DNA of 64,000 bases, from positions 118,242,771 through 118,306,770 of the forward strand of contig JAUPFV010000001.1 in assembly GCA_036936605.1 (NCBI GenBank), given 5' to 3'. This document shows positions 10,906-21,939 of this stretch, piece by piece. Position 1 is the stretch's first letter; the number at the start of each line of letters is the position of its first letter. The translations under genes and the position numbers were made by a program. The notes below the pieces were generated by a model. The model did no database searches. It was not told the DNA's origin and worked only from the letters and a program-made list of their open reading frames with translations. The stretch is from Limnanthes douglasii subsp. nivea. Taxonomy: Eukaryota > Streptophyta > Magnoliopsida > Brassicales > Limnanthaceae.

Positions 10906-11268
10906 TGATGAGTCCGGACAATTTCCCCACCACTCACTGAGAAAACCGGACAGGGGTAATTCGGACAATAAAGTCCCACTGAACTGTCCGAAGAGGATAA
11001 AGGTATTAAAACACTAAACACATTTTGACTAAGCTAGGAGCTAATCAGCTTATTGAGTAAACGGGTCCTTAAACTTGACCCGATTTCATAACTTGACCCA
11101 AAAGCCCATGGGTCCATAATTAAGGGTATAAATACCCAACAAATTTCATTAATGAGGGCAATGAACATTTAATACAACTAGGCAGCTTAAATATCTCACT
11201 ACAAAATACTTTTAAAACTCTCCAAAACACTTGACAAAATTACCCTCAGCCCAAAATAAACCACACCA
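10906..11268 (+). repeat. Tat-2 3' LTR
   Basis: TGATGAGTCCGG to CCACACCA, with TATAAAT at 11127-11133 and CCGGAC-type motifs at 10913-10919, 10946-10951, 10961-10966 and 10987-10992. It lacks a 15-bp segment present in the 5' LTR. Confidence 0.93.
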
Positions 11269-11273
11269 AAGCT
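11269..11273. repeat. Target site duplication AAGCT, right of Tat-2
   Basis: This is the second copy of the 5-bp duplication. Tat-1 coding sequence resumes at 11274 with CTAGCCTTC, encoding LAF. Confidence 0.93.
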
Positions 11274-12911
11274 AGCCTTCATATGCGGCGCCAAAAGAGT
11301 CCGATTAATTAATGATTCCCAATTACGGATTCACCATGCTCAAGGGAAATCTGAAACAAGGAAATTTTTTTTGATTAAATACTTGCTAATGTTGAGAGAA
11401 GTTGCTGCAAGCTTCAAGAGTATTTACTATGAACACATCCCTAGATCAGAGAATATTGTGGTAGAATCTTTGGCAACCATATCTTATTCTAAATCTTACC
11501 CTTAGATTATGATGCAAGAATGTTCATCAATACAAACGGGCCAAGAAAAAGGTAAAGATGATGAAGAAAGTATGATCATAGTAACCATTCAACCGAAAGA
11601 CTGGAGGTATGATATTCTTCACTTTATTTCCGAGAGGATGAAGAAAGTATGAGCATAGTAACCATTCAACCCAAATACTGGAGGTATGATATTCTTCATT
11701 TTATTTCCGATGGGATTTTGCCTCCGGATAAAGCCATGACTAAGAAAATCAAGTATAAGGCTCGTGGTTTCTTGGTACTAAGGGAAGTTCTTTACAAGAA
11801 ATCTTTCAGCAGACCTCTCTTGCGTTGCTTAGGATTTGAAGAATCCCAAGTTGTGTTATCTGAATTACATGATGGAGAAGCATGTGCACACTGTGGCTAT
11901 AAGGCCCTAACCAGGAGAGTTTTATTAGTAGGATACTACTGGCCAACCATAAGGGCAGTACTAAAGACATGGTAAAGAAGTTTGATCCTTGCCAAAGATA
12001 TCAAAATGAAATTCATGTGCCAACAGTTCCTATAGATTCCATATCCGAGCCGATACCCTTCGACAAATGTGGGTTGGATCTGGTTGGGCATCTTCACATG
12101 GCATCCAGTGGATGTAGAACAATCATAGATGCTATTGACTATTTCTCTAAGTGGATAGAGGCAGCTCCTTTAGCTAGAACCACTTCTAAGGAAATTATTA
12201 AATTTATTTTATCTAACATATGTTGCAGATATGGGGTTCCCCGAAAGATTATCACATACAATGGCCACAGTTTGATAATAAAGACATGGAAATATTCTGC
12301 ACCTCCAGAGGAATTCAACACTATTTTTTTGTCATTTCCATCCTCAAGAAAATGGGAAAGTTGAAGTTGCTAATCGGACAATCTTGTTCGGGTTAAAAAA
12401 GAATCTAGAGGGAGATGCAGGAAAGTGGCCAAGTTATTTACAAGACATATTGTGGGCCTACCAAACTACACCACGGACTGCTACACAAGAATCTCTTTGT
12501 GCTCTTGTGTATGGGATGGATGTAATCACTCCCATAAAAGCTACTTTACCATCTTACATAGTCCAAAACTATTCCGAACAGACCAATGATATAACATTCA
12601 GGAATTAGTTAGATTTGATTGAAGAAAAAAGGGTTAAAGTGCATTTGAGAACGACGCATTACCAAGGTTTGATGAGGAGCAGATTTTCCTTCAAAGTTTT
12701 AAGAAGAGATTTTCAGTTGGGGAATAAAGTCTTGAGAAAAGTATTTTTACACACCAAAGAAAAACAGTTTGGTAAGATGGCTCCAAATTGGGAAGGGCTT
12801 TATATGGTATGTGGGAAAGTTAAACTAGGAACATACGGGCTACAAGACAAGGAAGAGAGAGCACTAAAGCACCCATGGAACGTCGAACACCTCAGATTAT
12901 ACTTAGAATAG
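11274..12911 (+). pseudogene. Tat-1 pol remainder: second RNase H and integrase
   Basis: It resumes with FICGAKRVRLINDSQLRIHH, then HIPRSENIVVESLAT of the second RNase H and a stop near 11503. A 77-bp tandem duplication (11560-11713) shifts the frame. Integrase then reads HCGYKALTRRVLLVGYYWP, a frameshift near 11960, FDPCQRYQNEIHVP, GLDLVGHLH and DYFSKWIEAAPL. The second catalytic region is ITYNGHS where relatives have TTDNGPQ, so the catalytic Asp is replaced by Tyr. After another frameshift near 12360 come KKNLEGDAGKWPSYLQ, a stop at 12606, and the C-terminal KHPWNVEHLRLYLE ending at 12911. Confidence 0.9.
11560..11713 (+). repeat. 77-bp tandem duplication within Tat-1 pol
   Basis: Two copies starting GATGAAGAAAGTATGA (11560-11636 and 11637-11713) differ at only a few bases. 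Seventy-seven is not a multiple of three, so the duplication itself breaks the pol frame. Confidence 0.92.
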
Positions 12912-12961
12912 ACCTCTTTTGTAAATATTTATCTATAACGTCAATGTAAATATTTATGGAG

Positions 12962-13026
12962 GCATACTCTTTCCTACCCTGGTGGCGCGGGGATGTTTTA
13001 ACGAGGTGTATGAGTTTTTCAATAAT
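12962..13026 (+). terminator. Conserved post-pol motif of Tat-1
   Basis: CATACTCTTTCCTACCCTGG and TGGCGCGG, followed by a T-rich stretch and AATAAT (a degraded AATAAA) about 50 bp beyond the pol stop. This is the counterpart of 7018-7092. Confidence 0.45.
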
Positions 13027-13324
13027 ATTTTATGCATTCTTCAAAATTCTGGTGTAACATTTTTCTTGACTTGGCCATAATATGAGGTGGTCGGATATTA
13101 AATACTTATTAAACACACCGGCTCAAATATCTTTGAGTTGATCGGACATATTAAACACTTTGTCACATTTATTAAACATATGTGATTGAAATTATTTAAT
13201 ACCCTTACTTAACAACTCTAAAATATTGAAAGCTATCTAAGAATTGGCCATAAAGAGTTAAACAAAATTCAAACGAAGGGAAATGTGATATTAGAGTCTG
13301 ATCAGACTAAAACTGATCTATGAT

Positions 13325-14928
13325 TCACAGATGCCTTGACTGCTCAAGAACTTTAAGTTTAAAATAACATAAATTAAACAAACAATGCAACAAGATACCT
13401 TGGCCATCCAAGGACTTTAGTTTTTCAATAAAAAACATACAGCATGACAATACAACCTTAGGGCTTGTTCCCTTCGATTTTTTATTCACCACCATCTTTT
13501 TCGGACTTTTGAGTTCGACATTTGAACTCTCACCATCTCCTTCGCTGTCCTCAGAATCTTCCCCACTTGAGTAGTTGTGCTTGTCACGATCAGCCACCGT
13601 ATGAAAATGGAAGTCATCGTATTCCACAAATTTCTACAAAGGACCAAGGGTCCTCTTAGGAAAGGTCTCATGAAACAATAAGACCATATCGGATTTGATG
13701 CCATCATCTCTTTTCTCCAATGAGTCTACCACTCAAGAGGCATACTTCTATATTCAGCAGCTATATTTTCGGGTTTTTTTGGTACTAGAGTCGTATTCTC
13801 CTCTGTTTTATTCTTAACAAGATCCTCCAAGCTGGCCTTGTCTTCAGATAAAGTCTTGATGGTTTTGTCTCTAGCTTCCAGTTGCCCCTTCAAAGCTTTG
13901 ATCTCATCAGAAGAAGAAGTTTCCAGTCTGGAATACTTGATCTGAAGATCTCTTTGATCCTCTTTTGACTTAAGTAGTTTGGTACAAATCTTCTTTTTCT
14001 TTCTTCATAGACTCTATGCTTTGCTGAGCGGCAGAGAAACTATTCGTCAAGCCTTGGTTTGCTGTGGTCAGGGAATTGATAGTGTTTTTTTGTTCCCTCA
14101 CTTGTCTCTCCAGGTTAACTATTGGACGGATGTAACCTAGAAAGGCATGACTTAGGGTGTCTCGCTCGCTTGATATCACATAAGTCTCACCATTATGGGT
14201 CACAATATTGGACGAGTTGGTAGGGTGATAAGGCCCCACAAAATCATCCTTGTCAAGTTCATTGAAATATATGTTAATGTTCTGAAAGGAATTGAGATTT
14301 ACCTCTCCATTAACAGTGGTCTGTTTAGAATAAAGGTTGAGTGAAAGTTCTTCTTGCAAAGTAGGATCAGCAGGAGCCGGAGGAGGAATTTCAAAAGAAC
14401 GTAGAATTATCTCTGATCCTAAAGTGACTTTTTTCTTCTCTGTAACTTTTTTAACACTACTTACCTTGCGTTTCTGATTATTCTTCGTAATATTTGGTGG
14501 GTTGTCCGATCCACCACCCTCCTTGTCAGTAACTTCAAATGCTTCCAGCAGAACAATATGTATCCCTCCCTGATTCTCCGTACTGGTCCTTTCGGTAGTT
14601 TCCTGAATTGGGTCTGTTGTGGTTTTCTTATCTCTTTTGTTCTTCATTTTATCCAGATGGTTAGGAGCTTTGGCTCTGGAAGGCAGATAAAGCATGTCGT
14701 CCTTAGCCTTAGTACTTTTCAGGATAACATCTGCGGGAGGGGGAGTGGCCAGTTCTTTCCAGGATAGGTCCCTTATCCCTGTAGTATTCCACAAATGAGA
14801 CCTCACAAAGTTCCCCGAGGTAAAGCAATTGTGGAAACAATTCTCCCATTTTTCCAAAGCCCATGTGTTTAACTTAGCACAGGTCCTTCGACCAGCTTCT
14901 AGATGTTCTAAAAACTTCTTTGGAAAAA
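13325..14928 (-). pseudogene. Tat-1 antisense accessory gene, exon 2
   Basis: After the acceptor CTCTTTCCAG the frame reads FPKKFLEHLEAGRRTCAKLN, FHNCFTSGNFVRSHLW, basic patches, and GPYHPTNSSNIVTHNGETY. A coiled-coil start (LERQVREQKNTINSLTTANQ) runs to a stop at 13970. Damaged coiled-coil sequence covers about 13640-13970. The C-terminal region (MEYDDFHFHTVADRDKHNYS, then an Asp/Glu/Ser-rich tail) is at 13325-13627 in another frame. The native stop is uncertain. Confidence 0.8.
13334..13420. repeat. Paired palindromic motifs of Tat-1
   Basis: A degraded copy (CCTTGACTGCTCAAGAAC, 13334) and an intact copy (CCTTGGCCATCCAAGGAC, 13398-13420) lie at the 3' end of the antisense gene, matching the Tat-2 and Tat-3 pairs. 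Confidence 0.65.
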
Positions 14929-15004
14929 CTGGAAAGAGACACAAGTCAGTTCGGAATAAACACTTTGTATTTAAAAGACTAAGGGGAACATAAATAAAAC
15001 TTAC
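14929..15004 (-). other. Predicted intron of the Tat-1 antisense gene
   Basis: Minus-strand donor TATAA|GTAAGTTTT at 15004 and acceptor CTCTTTCCAG ending at 14929, 76 bp. The position is homologous to the 84-bp introns of Tat-2 and Tat-3. Confidence 0.78.
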
Positions 15005-16217
15005 TTATACTCTTTCAGCGGCTAGTTAGTTGACTTGGATTAGAGTCAACTTTTATTTTTTTCCCATTCTCCCAGGCTGTGCTAATGAATAGGAACTGTG
15101 TCTTCCATGAATTTTCCGACTCCATTAGGTCATTCACTACCTTGTAATCATTTCCCATATTGTAGTGGTAAAATGGAATATGGTGGTTCTTGCACAAATT
15201 CGCCACAACAGCGAATTGCTCCAGTTGCAGTGGGACCTTGAACAGTCTGGAAGTCATTATGCCAGCCATCAGAGTATACCACGCGTTCGCACTCAATTGA
15301 CTCAGATACAGCTTTATGAGGTGAAAATACCAGACTATCTCCGGATCCAAAGGAAACCGGAGTCCCCAATTCAGCACCTCTATGTAGACCACTAGCTCGT
15401 TAGAATTGCAATCCATCAGAGTTTCCGGGGTGATCGGGATTCTCACCTTAACAGACTCGGGGATCCCCCACTTGGTACGAATACGACCTAATTCAGCGGT
15501 ATGGGTGTATATGTAAGCTATGTTCTGGAGGGATATCAGTTACTTCACACTGGCTTTTTTGGAAATTTAGCCCTACCTTCCCTTCCAGACACTCCAGGAG
15601 TGAATCTCGATTGGACAGACCAACTTTAGTTTTGTTCTTCTGATCTGTTGCAGTATCCTTCGTCTATCCGGATGCCTCAAAAAGAGTATCTTCTATACTA
15701 TCCTCTATATTTCTTCCATTATGATGGATTGCTGTTCGGATGGCTTGGTTTCTGCCAGGGGTTGCTGTTCGGATGACTTGGCTTCTGCCAGAGGCTTTAT
15801 TGTCTCCGAACTAGTATGTTTCGAAGAGCTAGGAGTAGACTTAACCTTGGATTGACGAGTTATTCGACGATGGGTGTTCTTCTAAGGATATTTTTCAGCG
15901 TCTGAACCCATGGCAATAAAGGATGAATATTTCCTAACACTAGAAGCTGCCTTCTCTTTAGGGAGAGTATTCTGAGATCTTGAATAGAGGACCCCGACTG
16001 AAGAGGAGAAAGGGTTGGGACAATAGACGATTTCCTAGGATGTCTTTGATGATGATGAACCTTAGTCTATGTTTGCTTTTAGTTGATTGAGTTCTTCACC
16101 AGGAGAAACATGAAGACCAACAACTATTCTTTCGTCTCTTGTAACTTTCCTTGCTCTCTATAATTCAGAAAAATCTAACCAACCCCATTTTACTAGTGTG
16201 TTTCTGGATGTGAACAT
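15005..16217 (-). pseudogene. Tat-1 antisense accessory gene, exon 1
   Basis: The start at 16217 gives MFTSRNTLVKWGWLDFSEL, aligned with the Tat-3 start. The Ser/Pro/Lys-rich region (15560-16150) is broken by stops and frameshifts and is shorter than in Tat-3. The conserved domain is open at 15015-15446: VLNWGLRFPLDPEIVWYFHL, LSANAWYTLMAGIM, FYHYNMGNDYKVVNDLMESE, WKTQFLFISTAWENG. Confidence 0.8.
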
Positions 16218-16963
16218 AAATTACTTGAACACAATTTGAAAAATAATACAAAGCTTTCTCTCTGTAGAAGTTTTTGTGTTTTTGAAGACAATGGAACAAT
16301 GAAATCGAGTTAAATAACTGTAAAAATATAAAAGGTTATGGCTAAGAACCTTCGTTAGTCACCAGAGTTAGGAATTTGTTTCAAAACTGCCACTCAAGTT
16401 ATATTTGTTTCAAAATTGTCACTTTTGTTTGTTTTCTTTACATTTATGGTCACTAGCGGTGACTAAAAATGCAAAAAAAGACCAACACTAGTGACCACTG
16501 GTGAAACAAAGTGAGTGTTTTGATACAAAAATTAAATTAGTGGCTGTTTTGAAACAAGTGACCAACTCCGATGACTATCCAAGATTTTTAGCCAAAAGGT
16601 AACCTAGGGGAAGATAAATTGATCTTAGCCATGATTAAGGGCTATTAAGCTTAGTGATTATGCCATAACTAACATTCTAGCATAGTATGTACGGGAATCT
16701 AGGAGAAAAATTGCCGAGAGGTCGAACCAGAGCCTGACACATGTCCCACGTTGAAAAAAGACTTTTGAAATTCTTAACAGTAAAATCAGTCCCACTGAAC
16801 TCCGATCAGGCTGACTCTTAAAATTCTTAACAGAAAAAGGTGATTTATTCAGTTCGCATACAAAAGCAGATCGAAAGAACACATTTCAAATTGAGGATGC
16901 GTTGATTTCTATTCTTATGTGTTAGCTCTTCCAAAGATTCGTTGCAAGACCTAAATGGGTTAC
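16218..16963. other. Leader between Tat-1 antisense gene and 3' LTR
   Basis: This is non-coding. It contains the palindrome GACACATGTC (16735-16744) followed by CCCACG, shared with Tat-2 and Tat-3. Segment 16370-16580 (around AACTGCCACTCAAG and CACTAGCGGTGACTAA) has no counterpart I can see in the other copies and may be a small insertion. No ORF of note. Confidence 0.5.
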
Positions 16964-17305
16964 TAATAAGGTCAGATATTTTGGACACTGCACCTTGCTT
17001 TTATCCGAAGGGAAATTCAGACCAAACCAATACCATGAGAAACCGAACAGGACAAATGTAGTGGAAAGTGACTAAGCTAGGTGTTGGTCATTTCACAACT
17101 TGGCTAATGGGTTTTTGAACTTGACCCGACTCCACAATCCGATCTGAAAGGCTGATGGGTCATTAATTAAGTATAAATACTCCAACTACTTTCATTAATG
17201 AGCGTGATCAAAATTTAATACAAGCACACACCTTAATTATCTCACTACACTCCATCTTATACATTAAATTATCTCATTACGCTCCACCAGAAATAATCCA
17301 CACCA
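16964..17305 (+). repeat. Tat-1 3' LTR
   Basis: It is diverged from the other LTRs but colinear. The start TAATAAGGTC corresponds to TGATGAGTC (the first dinucleotide is mutated TG to TA). TATAAAT is at 17172-17178 and the end AATCCACACCA is identical to Tat-2. Length 342 bp. Confidence 0.85.
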
Positions 17306-18948
17306 TGTTGCACTTCACTATTATAGGTAAAGAGAAAATTAGCAATGCGTTTGTTCACCTAAACCCGCATACATTCCATAATAATTCCATATCATGTTTA
17401 AATATAATGACCATACTATATTTACTAAGTTATAACTACATATTGGTTTTAAAAAAATTTAACTTATTAATGGATTCAAATTTCTTATGAAGTATGTGTA
17501 TATCACAAAACTCATCTACAAACAATATCAATTATCTATGGTCATTCCATGATAATGAAAGAAATGCGTCGTAAATGTGTGTATATATCTTTACTAAGTT
17601 TTATTTTGCTTATAAACATAAAACATTCTACGTTTGTTTTATTTTTATTTTTATACATTTGACACATGTATGAAAGTAAAACAATATAGTTGTCATAAAA
17701 AGCATTCACAAACTAGTTTACAATCATTTTTTTTCATATAACCTAAATACTTGTGTCAAATGTATGTTAATTTCTCATATTTTAATCAAGACTAAAATAT
17801 ATGTACGTGTGTGCATTGATTCATTGTAATTCACAATTGTGATTAACTTACACAAATATTATTACATTTTAAATTTCTCATGCAACTATTGAATTTCTTA
17901 AAAAAAATTACATCCTCAAATGAAAAAATAATTAAAATTATCCATCAATAATTTTTTATATGATTATATATATACACACTTTAAAACTATAATTTATTTT
18001 AACTAGATATACCATGTCTAAGTCATATGTATAACTCGAGCAATATTAGATTTAATTGCTTTTCAAAAATACAAAAAATAGTAATAAATAAACCTAAAGT
18101 CGTTTGACGTTGCAAGAACAGTATCATCCCACCGTTGTGGTGAGGGCCACATGAGGTTCTTCCCGCGTAAGATGTATCATAACACTATTCAATATATTAT
18201 TGAAGTAATACAATAATTCAATCGTTTTATTTCCTCAAGCCATCTTATCACCATGTTAAAATTCTCTTTCGATGCAATAACACAAGTCTAAATAATTTTT
18301 TTATTATATTTTTTGATAATTTTGGAGGTTTTATCACCAACCTAAAATTCTATATTGAAAATTACACAAATACCTTCACATAGGGTATGTAACATATATT
18401 TATACAAATTCACAACCACATAGCTAGAATTATAGGATAAAAAATAACTTATAGTATGATTTATATTCAAAATCTAAAAGAGATATAGTGAATAATCTAA
18501 TATTTATCGAAGATCTTATATGGTTGTATTAAAGAACTGAATCCAAAACATTTAAGAGTTTGAAAAAATTATTAGCATGCATAAGACAACTCTAATACCA
18601 CTTATAAGATTTGGGTTGCTCTACATTCCCAAAATTTTATTACTTTATTATAAGAAATAATCAATTATGTTACGCAGATGATAATGGTGGAATACTAATT
18701 TTTTTATATTATCTTAGTAGTTTTGAATATCTTGAATAAGTATTGATTGACGTGATATTTTCAATTAAATATTCAATTGATATAATCAGCAACTTAAAAT
18801 TATTTTGGAAAACTATTTTTATGCAAATACGATGTAGAACTCTAGTTAAAAAACTAAAAAACAATTAAAAATTAAAAAACAATATTCATTATTATCTCAA
18901 AACTAAAATATTAATTTATGATATTTATTTAATTTATATAGTCAATTA
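17306..18948. other. AT-rich interval between Tat-1 and the copia element
   Basis: Low-GC sequence with no convincing ORF, repeat boundary or RNA gene. It is the host DNA, or an unrecognisably old element, into which both neighbours inserted. A short GC-richer patch near 18095-18180 has no recognised identity. Confidence 0.6.
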
Positions 18949-19881
18949 TGTTAAGGAAACTCCTACAACAAGAGAAATCTAATTTGGAATAATCAAGAAT
19001 ATTAAGTTCCAACGGTAGTCAGACCAAGGATATCGTTAACCGAAGCCCTATTCAGCCAAAATCTATTTGTTAGTAGCGCAGATCATGCAACAAGAAATAT
19101 GAGATTCACACAGCTTCGGCTCGTACTCAAAGCTACATCTACAAACCCAGAAAAAAAAAGAGAATAAAAATGTTAAATCCAGCATACACTATACAAATTT
19201 AACTTAGTTTGGATTGTGAATAAATCTTACAACCACAGGAAATAGTTTACAAGAAGAATCTATCAAACACTAAACACTCATCTTTTGTTATATAGCACTT
19301 TAAGGTTACAAAATCAATCACAATATCCTAAAGTTTTTTCTCTCTCTAGTAATTCTTACCTTAGAATTCCAGAAATGAATTCATATCACAATCTCACTAT
19401 TAATAGAGGAACAATAATGTGCATAATATTCTTTATGCTCGCAATAACGCCTAATAACCCATTTCCTCAACTGGCCAAGCAAACAAGCACAAATGACAAG
19501 CGGCAGCACTGACATCCATACGACAAGTAGTGACACCTCATTGTACTATCATGCCACAAGATAAATTATGATCTTTTAGTGACCTAGTTTTTTCTAATAA
19601 CAATAGATATATTCATAAGTACTTTGGTAAACATGTTCAACACCTTCGGCTTTGCATGCCATCAACCTATACTTTCAGCTTCAATAGAACCATTCTTCTT
19701 ACATTCAACAGAGCTAATCTATAGACTCCAAAAACAGTATTTGCACAAAAGTCTCGGCCCAACTCCTACCATTAGAGAGATTCAACAGTTCCTGCCCTTC
19801 AAGGTCTTCAGTTTTCTATCGCCAGCCCTTTAAAGTCTTCGACATTACATTTGTCTTAGTTAATTTTATCATACACTAACA
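18949..19881 (-). repeat. Copia-1 3' LTR
   Basis: On the plus strand it runs from TGTTAAGGAAAC to CACTAACA, i.e. TGTTAG...AACA on the element strand. It is preceded on the element strand by CTAGGTGGATAAT, a typical copia polypurine/LTR junction. It aligns along its length with 24034-25110 (shared AATATTAAGTT, TATTCAGCC, CAAACACTAAACACTC, CTCTCTCTA). Confidence 0.82.
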
Positions 19882-19949
19882 ATTATCCACCTAGGCTTAT
19901 ACTAATACTATGATCCTTTGCACCCGATGTTTAAATATGGTTTAGATAC

Positions 19950-20540
19950 CCGTTCATTTGTATCACAGAATTGCACAAGTCTCATGGAATTTGTAAACTA
20001 TGAAACCGGTAATACCTTGGTGAGAGCATCCAAAACAAATTCATCACTTGTAATGTTTGACAACTTCACTTGCTCTCTCTTTGTCTCCACCATATTTCGG
20101 ATGAAGTAAAACTTAATATTTAAACATATAGTTCTCTCTTGGAACTTTGGATTTTTTGTTAAATGGAGAGCACAAATAAAATCATAGAACAAAATCATAT
20201 ATTGCTCTATACTAGTGATCTCAATCAATAACGCTTTCATCCATATAACTTCTTTTATTTCTTATGTTGTAGCCATATATTCGGTTTTCATACATGAAAA
20301 TGAAACAAACTTTTGTATAGAAGACTTTCAGCTAATGAATCCTCTAAGCACAATAAACAAAGAACCATAAGTTTACTTCCATATGTCAAAGAAACTGACA
20401 TAATTAGAGTCAACATACCATTTTATCATTATATTAGTTGTATCCTTCTGACTATAACATGACCCAACTTTAGTCGAACCCTTCAAGTATCTCATGAGCC
20501 ACTTAAGGGCATGCCAATGAGGCTTCCCCAAATTTGATAT
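19950..20540 (-). pseudogene. Copia-1 RNase H
   Basis: Minus-strand readings across frames and stops: GKPHWHALKWLMRYLKGSTK (near 20455-20525), KTEYMATT followed by EIKEVIWMKALLIEITSIEQ (near 20200-20300), ICALHLTKNPKFQERTICLN and KFYFIRNMVE (20060-20160), then VLDALTKVLP (near 20000). These correspond to the family's blocks around TEAEYMA, the D-N-x-SA-I-x-L block and the D-x-LTK terminal motif. Confidence 0.85.
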
Positions 20541-20560
20541 ATATATATATATATATATAT
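20537..20560. repeat. (AT)n microsatellite inside Copia-1
   Basis: About twelve AT units lie between the RNase H and RT remnants, a late expansion within a dead element. Confidence 0.95.
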
Positions 20561-21520
20561 AATCAAAATACTAATGAGCAGTCAATATCAGGGTTCGTAC
20601 ATATGATTGCATAGATAGTGCTTCAAATAATATTTGTATACGATATCTCTTCGATGAGCTTCTTATCTTTTACTTCGGGTGGTGCTTGAGTACAATAAGT
20701 TTGAATTGGGAGCCAATAAGAGTCTCAACCTATTTGGATTTGGATATTGTGAAATTCATGAGAACCTTATCTATGTATTATTTTTAAGATAAGAATAAAT
20801 ACACATTCAAAATGTTCTTCTTGATCTCAATACTAAGTATCCTTTTTTGTCTCTCTCATATCCTTCATCTCACCCCCCCCCCCCCTCAATCTGAGTATTT
20901 ACCGTTTTAATCTTTTCATATCCTTTCAAGCTATTAGGATATTCTCTATATAATATAGTAATATGACATGTCTTGCCATGTGTGTTCCCAGTTATAATAG
21001 AGACAATTTTCACAACAGTCGTAAATATACTTGATGGATCTCATAAAAGAATAAAATATTCTATTTTACTGTCTCGACGACTATTTGAGCCTATTAGATG
21101 TCTCTTCCACAAACATACATATCATTTCTTCCCTTCTTCAAACCCTTTTAGCTGACACATGTATATTTTATCTTTCATTTCTCTATGTAGCAAGACAATA
21201 GTAACATTCATTTGATCTAACTCAAGATCACAACTAGCAACAACTGAAAGAAGAACCTTATTGAGATAAAATTACATTGGAATTAACACCCTCCTTTTAT
21301 GTAAAGCATTTAGCCACAACCTAGATTTTTATTTGGATAACTTAGTTCCATGAATATTTTGTTTTTTTAATATTCATTTACTCCAAACAAGCATCTGACC
21401 CTTCAGGTGCTTCACAAGAATCCAGGTACCCATCTTGTTAAGAAATCTTGAATCTTCTCTCATGAATTTTAGCCATTTCCCTTTATCACTCCTCATCAGC
21501 ATATTGATAGCTTTCGGGTT
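20560..21520 (-). pseudogene. Copia-1 reverse transcriptase
   Basis: Heavily mutated. The N-terminal end reads SDKGKWLKFMREDSRFLNK and GTWILVKHLKG (near 21410-21490, matching the W-x-x-AM-x-EM...N-x-TWxLV block). The C-terminal end reads VLMNFTISKSK (near 20730-20760) and YAIICTNPDIDCSLVF (near 20570-20620, the YAMVCTRPDI block). The catalytic YVDD region could not be located. Confidence 0.75.
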
Positions 21521-21939
21521 CAAGAACAACTATATGCATTGAATCAGTAGAGCATAACCAATAACATAAGCATAACCATAAATTTGTGGAGGTTTTCTTG
21601 GTCTCTATGATCAATCTCTTACCGATTGATGACCGTCAAGTCCATATTTCTCTCTAGTTTAATCATCCAAAAGCTCTTCAGCATCATACTCTAGGTCATC
21701 TTCAGACTCATGCAATGTATGAACTTCCTCTAAACTAACCGAGATGAACCATATCCAAATTCATCGTTGACAAAAGCATCTTCAGGTTCACTCTATAGAT
21801 CAGACTTATCACTAATTCATATTTATCTCGGTATTAATAGGTTTGGTCTCGATCACATTCTTCAGTGATATGTATTCCCTATTAAAAACTTCATATATAG
21901 TTATAATAGCCTTTTGACATCCGGGTTCACAACCTATAT

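Larger units (their letters stand above)
881..11268 (+). mobile_element. Tat-2: full-length Ty3/gypsy Tat-lineage retrotransposon nested in Tat-1
   Basis: This 10388-bp element is bounded by LTRs of 378 bp (5') and 363 bp (3'), both starting TGATGAGTCCGG and ending CCA, and flanked by AAGCT duplications. The order is 5' LTR, PBS, gag, PR, RT, RNase H, second RNase H, INT, conserved post-pol motif, paired palindromes, minus-strand accessory gene with intron, polypurine tract and 3' LTR. The second RNase H and an antisense ORF between pol and the 3' LTR are known hallmarks of the Tat lineage. Both strands carry several stops and frameshifts, so it is defective. By eye its LTRs differ at roughly 25-30 sites plus a 15-bp indel, so it is older than Tat-3. 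Confidence 0.94.
1..17305 (+). mobile_element. Tat-1: Ty3/gypsy Tat-lineage LTR retrotransposon, 5' part outside window
   Basis: This is the outer element of a nested pair. Its pol reading (RT end, RNase H, start of the second RNase H) runs from base 1 to about 875, is interrupted by Tat-2 (881-11268), and resumes at 11274 with the second RNase H and integrase. A convergent minus-strand accessory gene (13325-16217) and a 3' LTR (16964-17305) follow. The join is exact: the left side ends in codons for AIVGLKL and the right side continues LAFICGAKR, matching the uninterrupted Tat-3 protein. About 30 bp are also missing just before the insertion point. Gag, the 5' LTR and one target duplication lie outside the window. 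The copy is non-functional: many stops, frameshifts and a mutated integrase active site. Confidence 0.9.

Noticed and set aside
16658..16882. Minus-strand 74-codon ORF between Tat-1 accessory gene and LTR
   Set aside because: Lies in the non-coding leader and is not conserved in the other copies.
19285..20109. Plus-strand ORFs of 63-75 codons in the Copia-1 LTR and RNase H
   Set aside because: Opposite strand of LTR and RNase H sequence; the minus strand explains the conservation.
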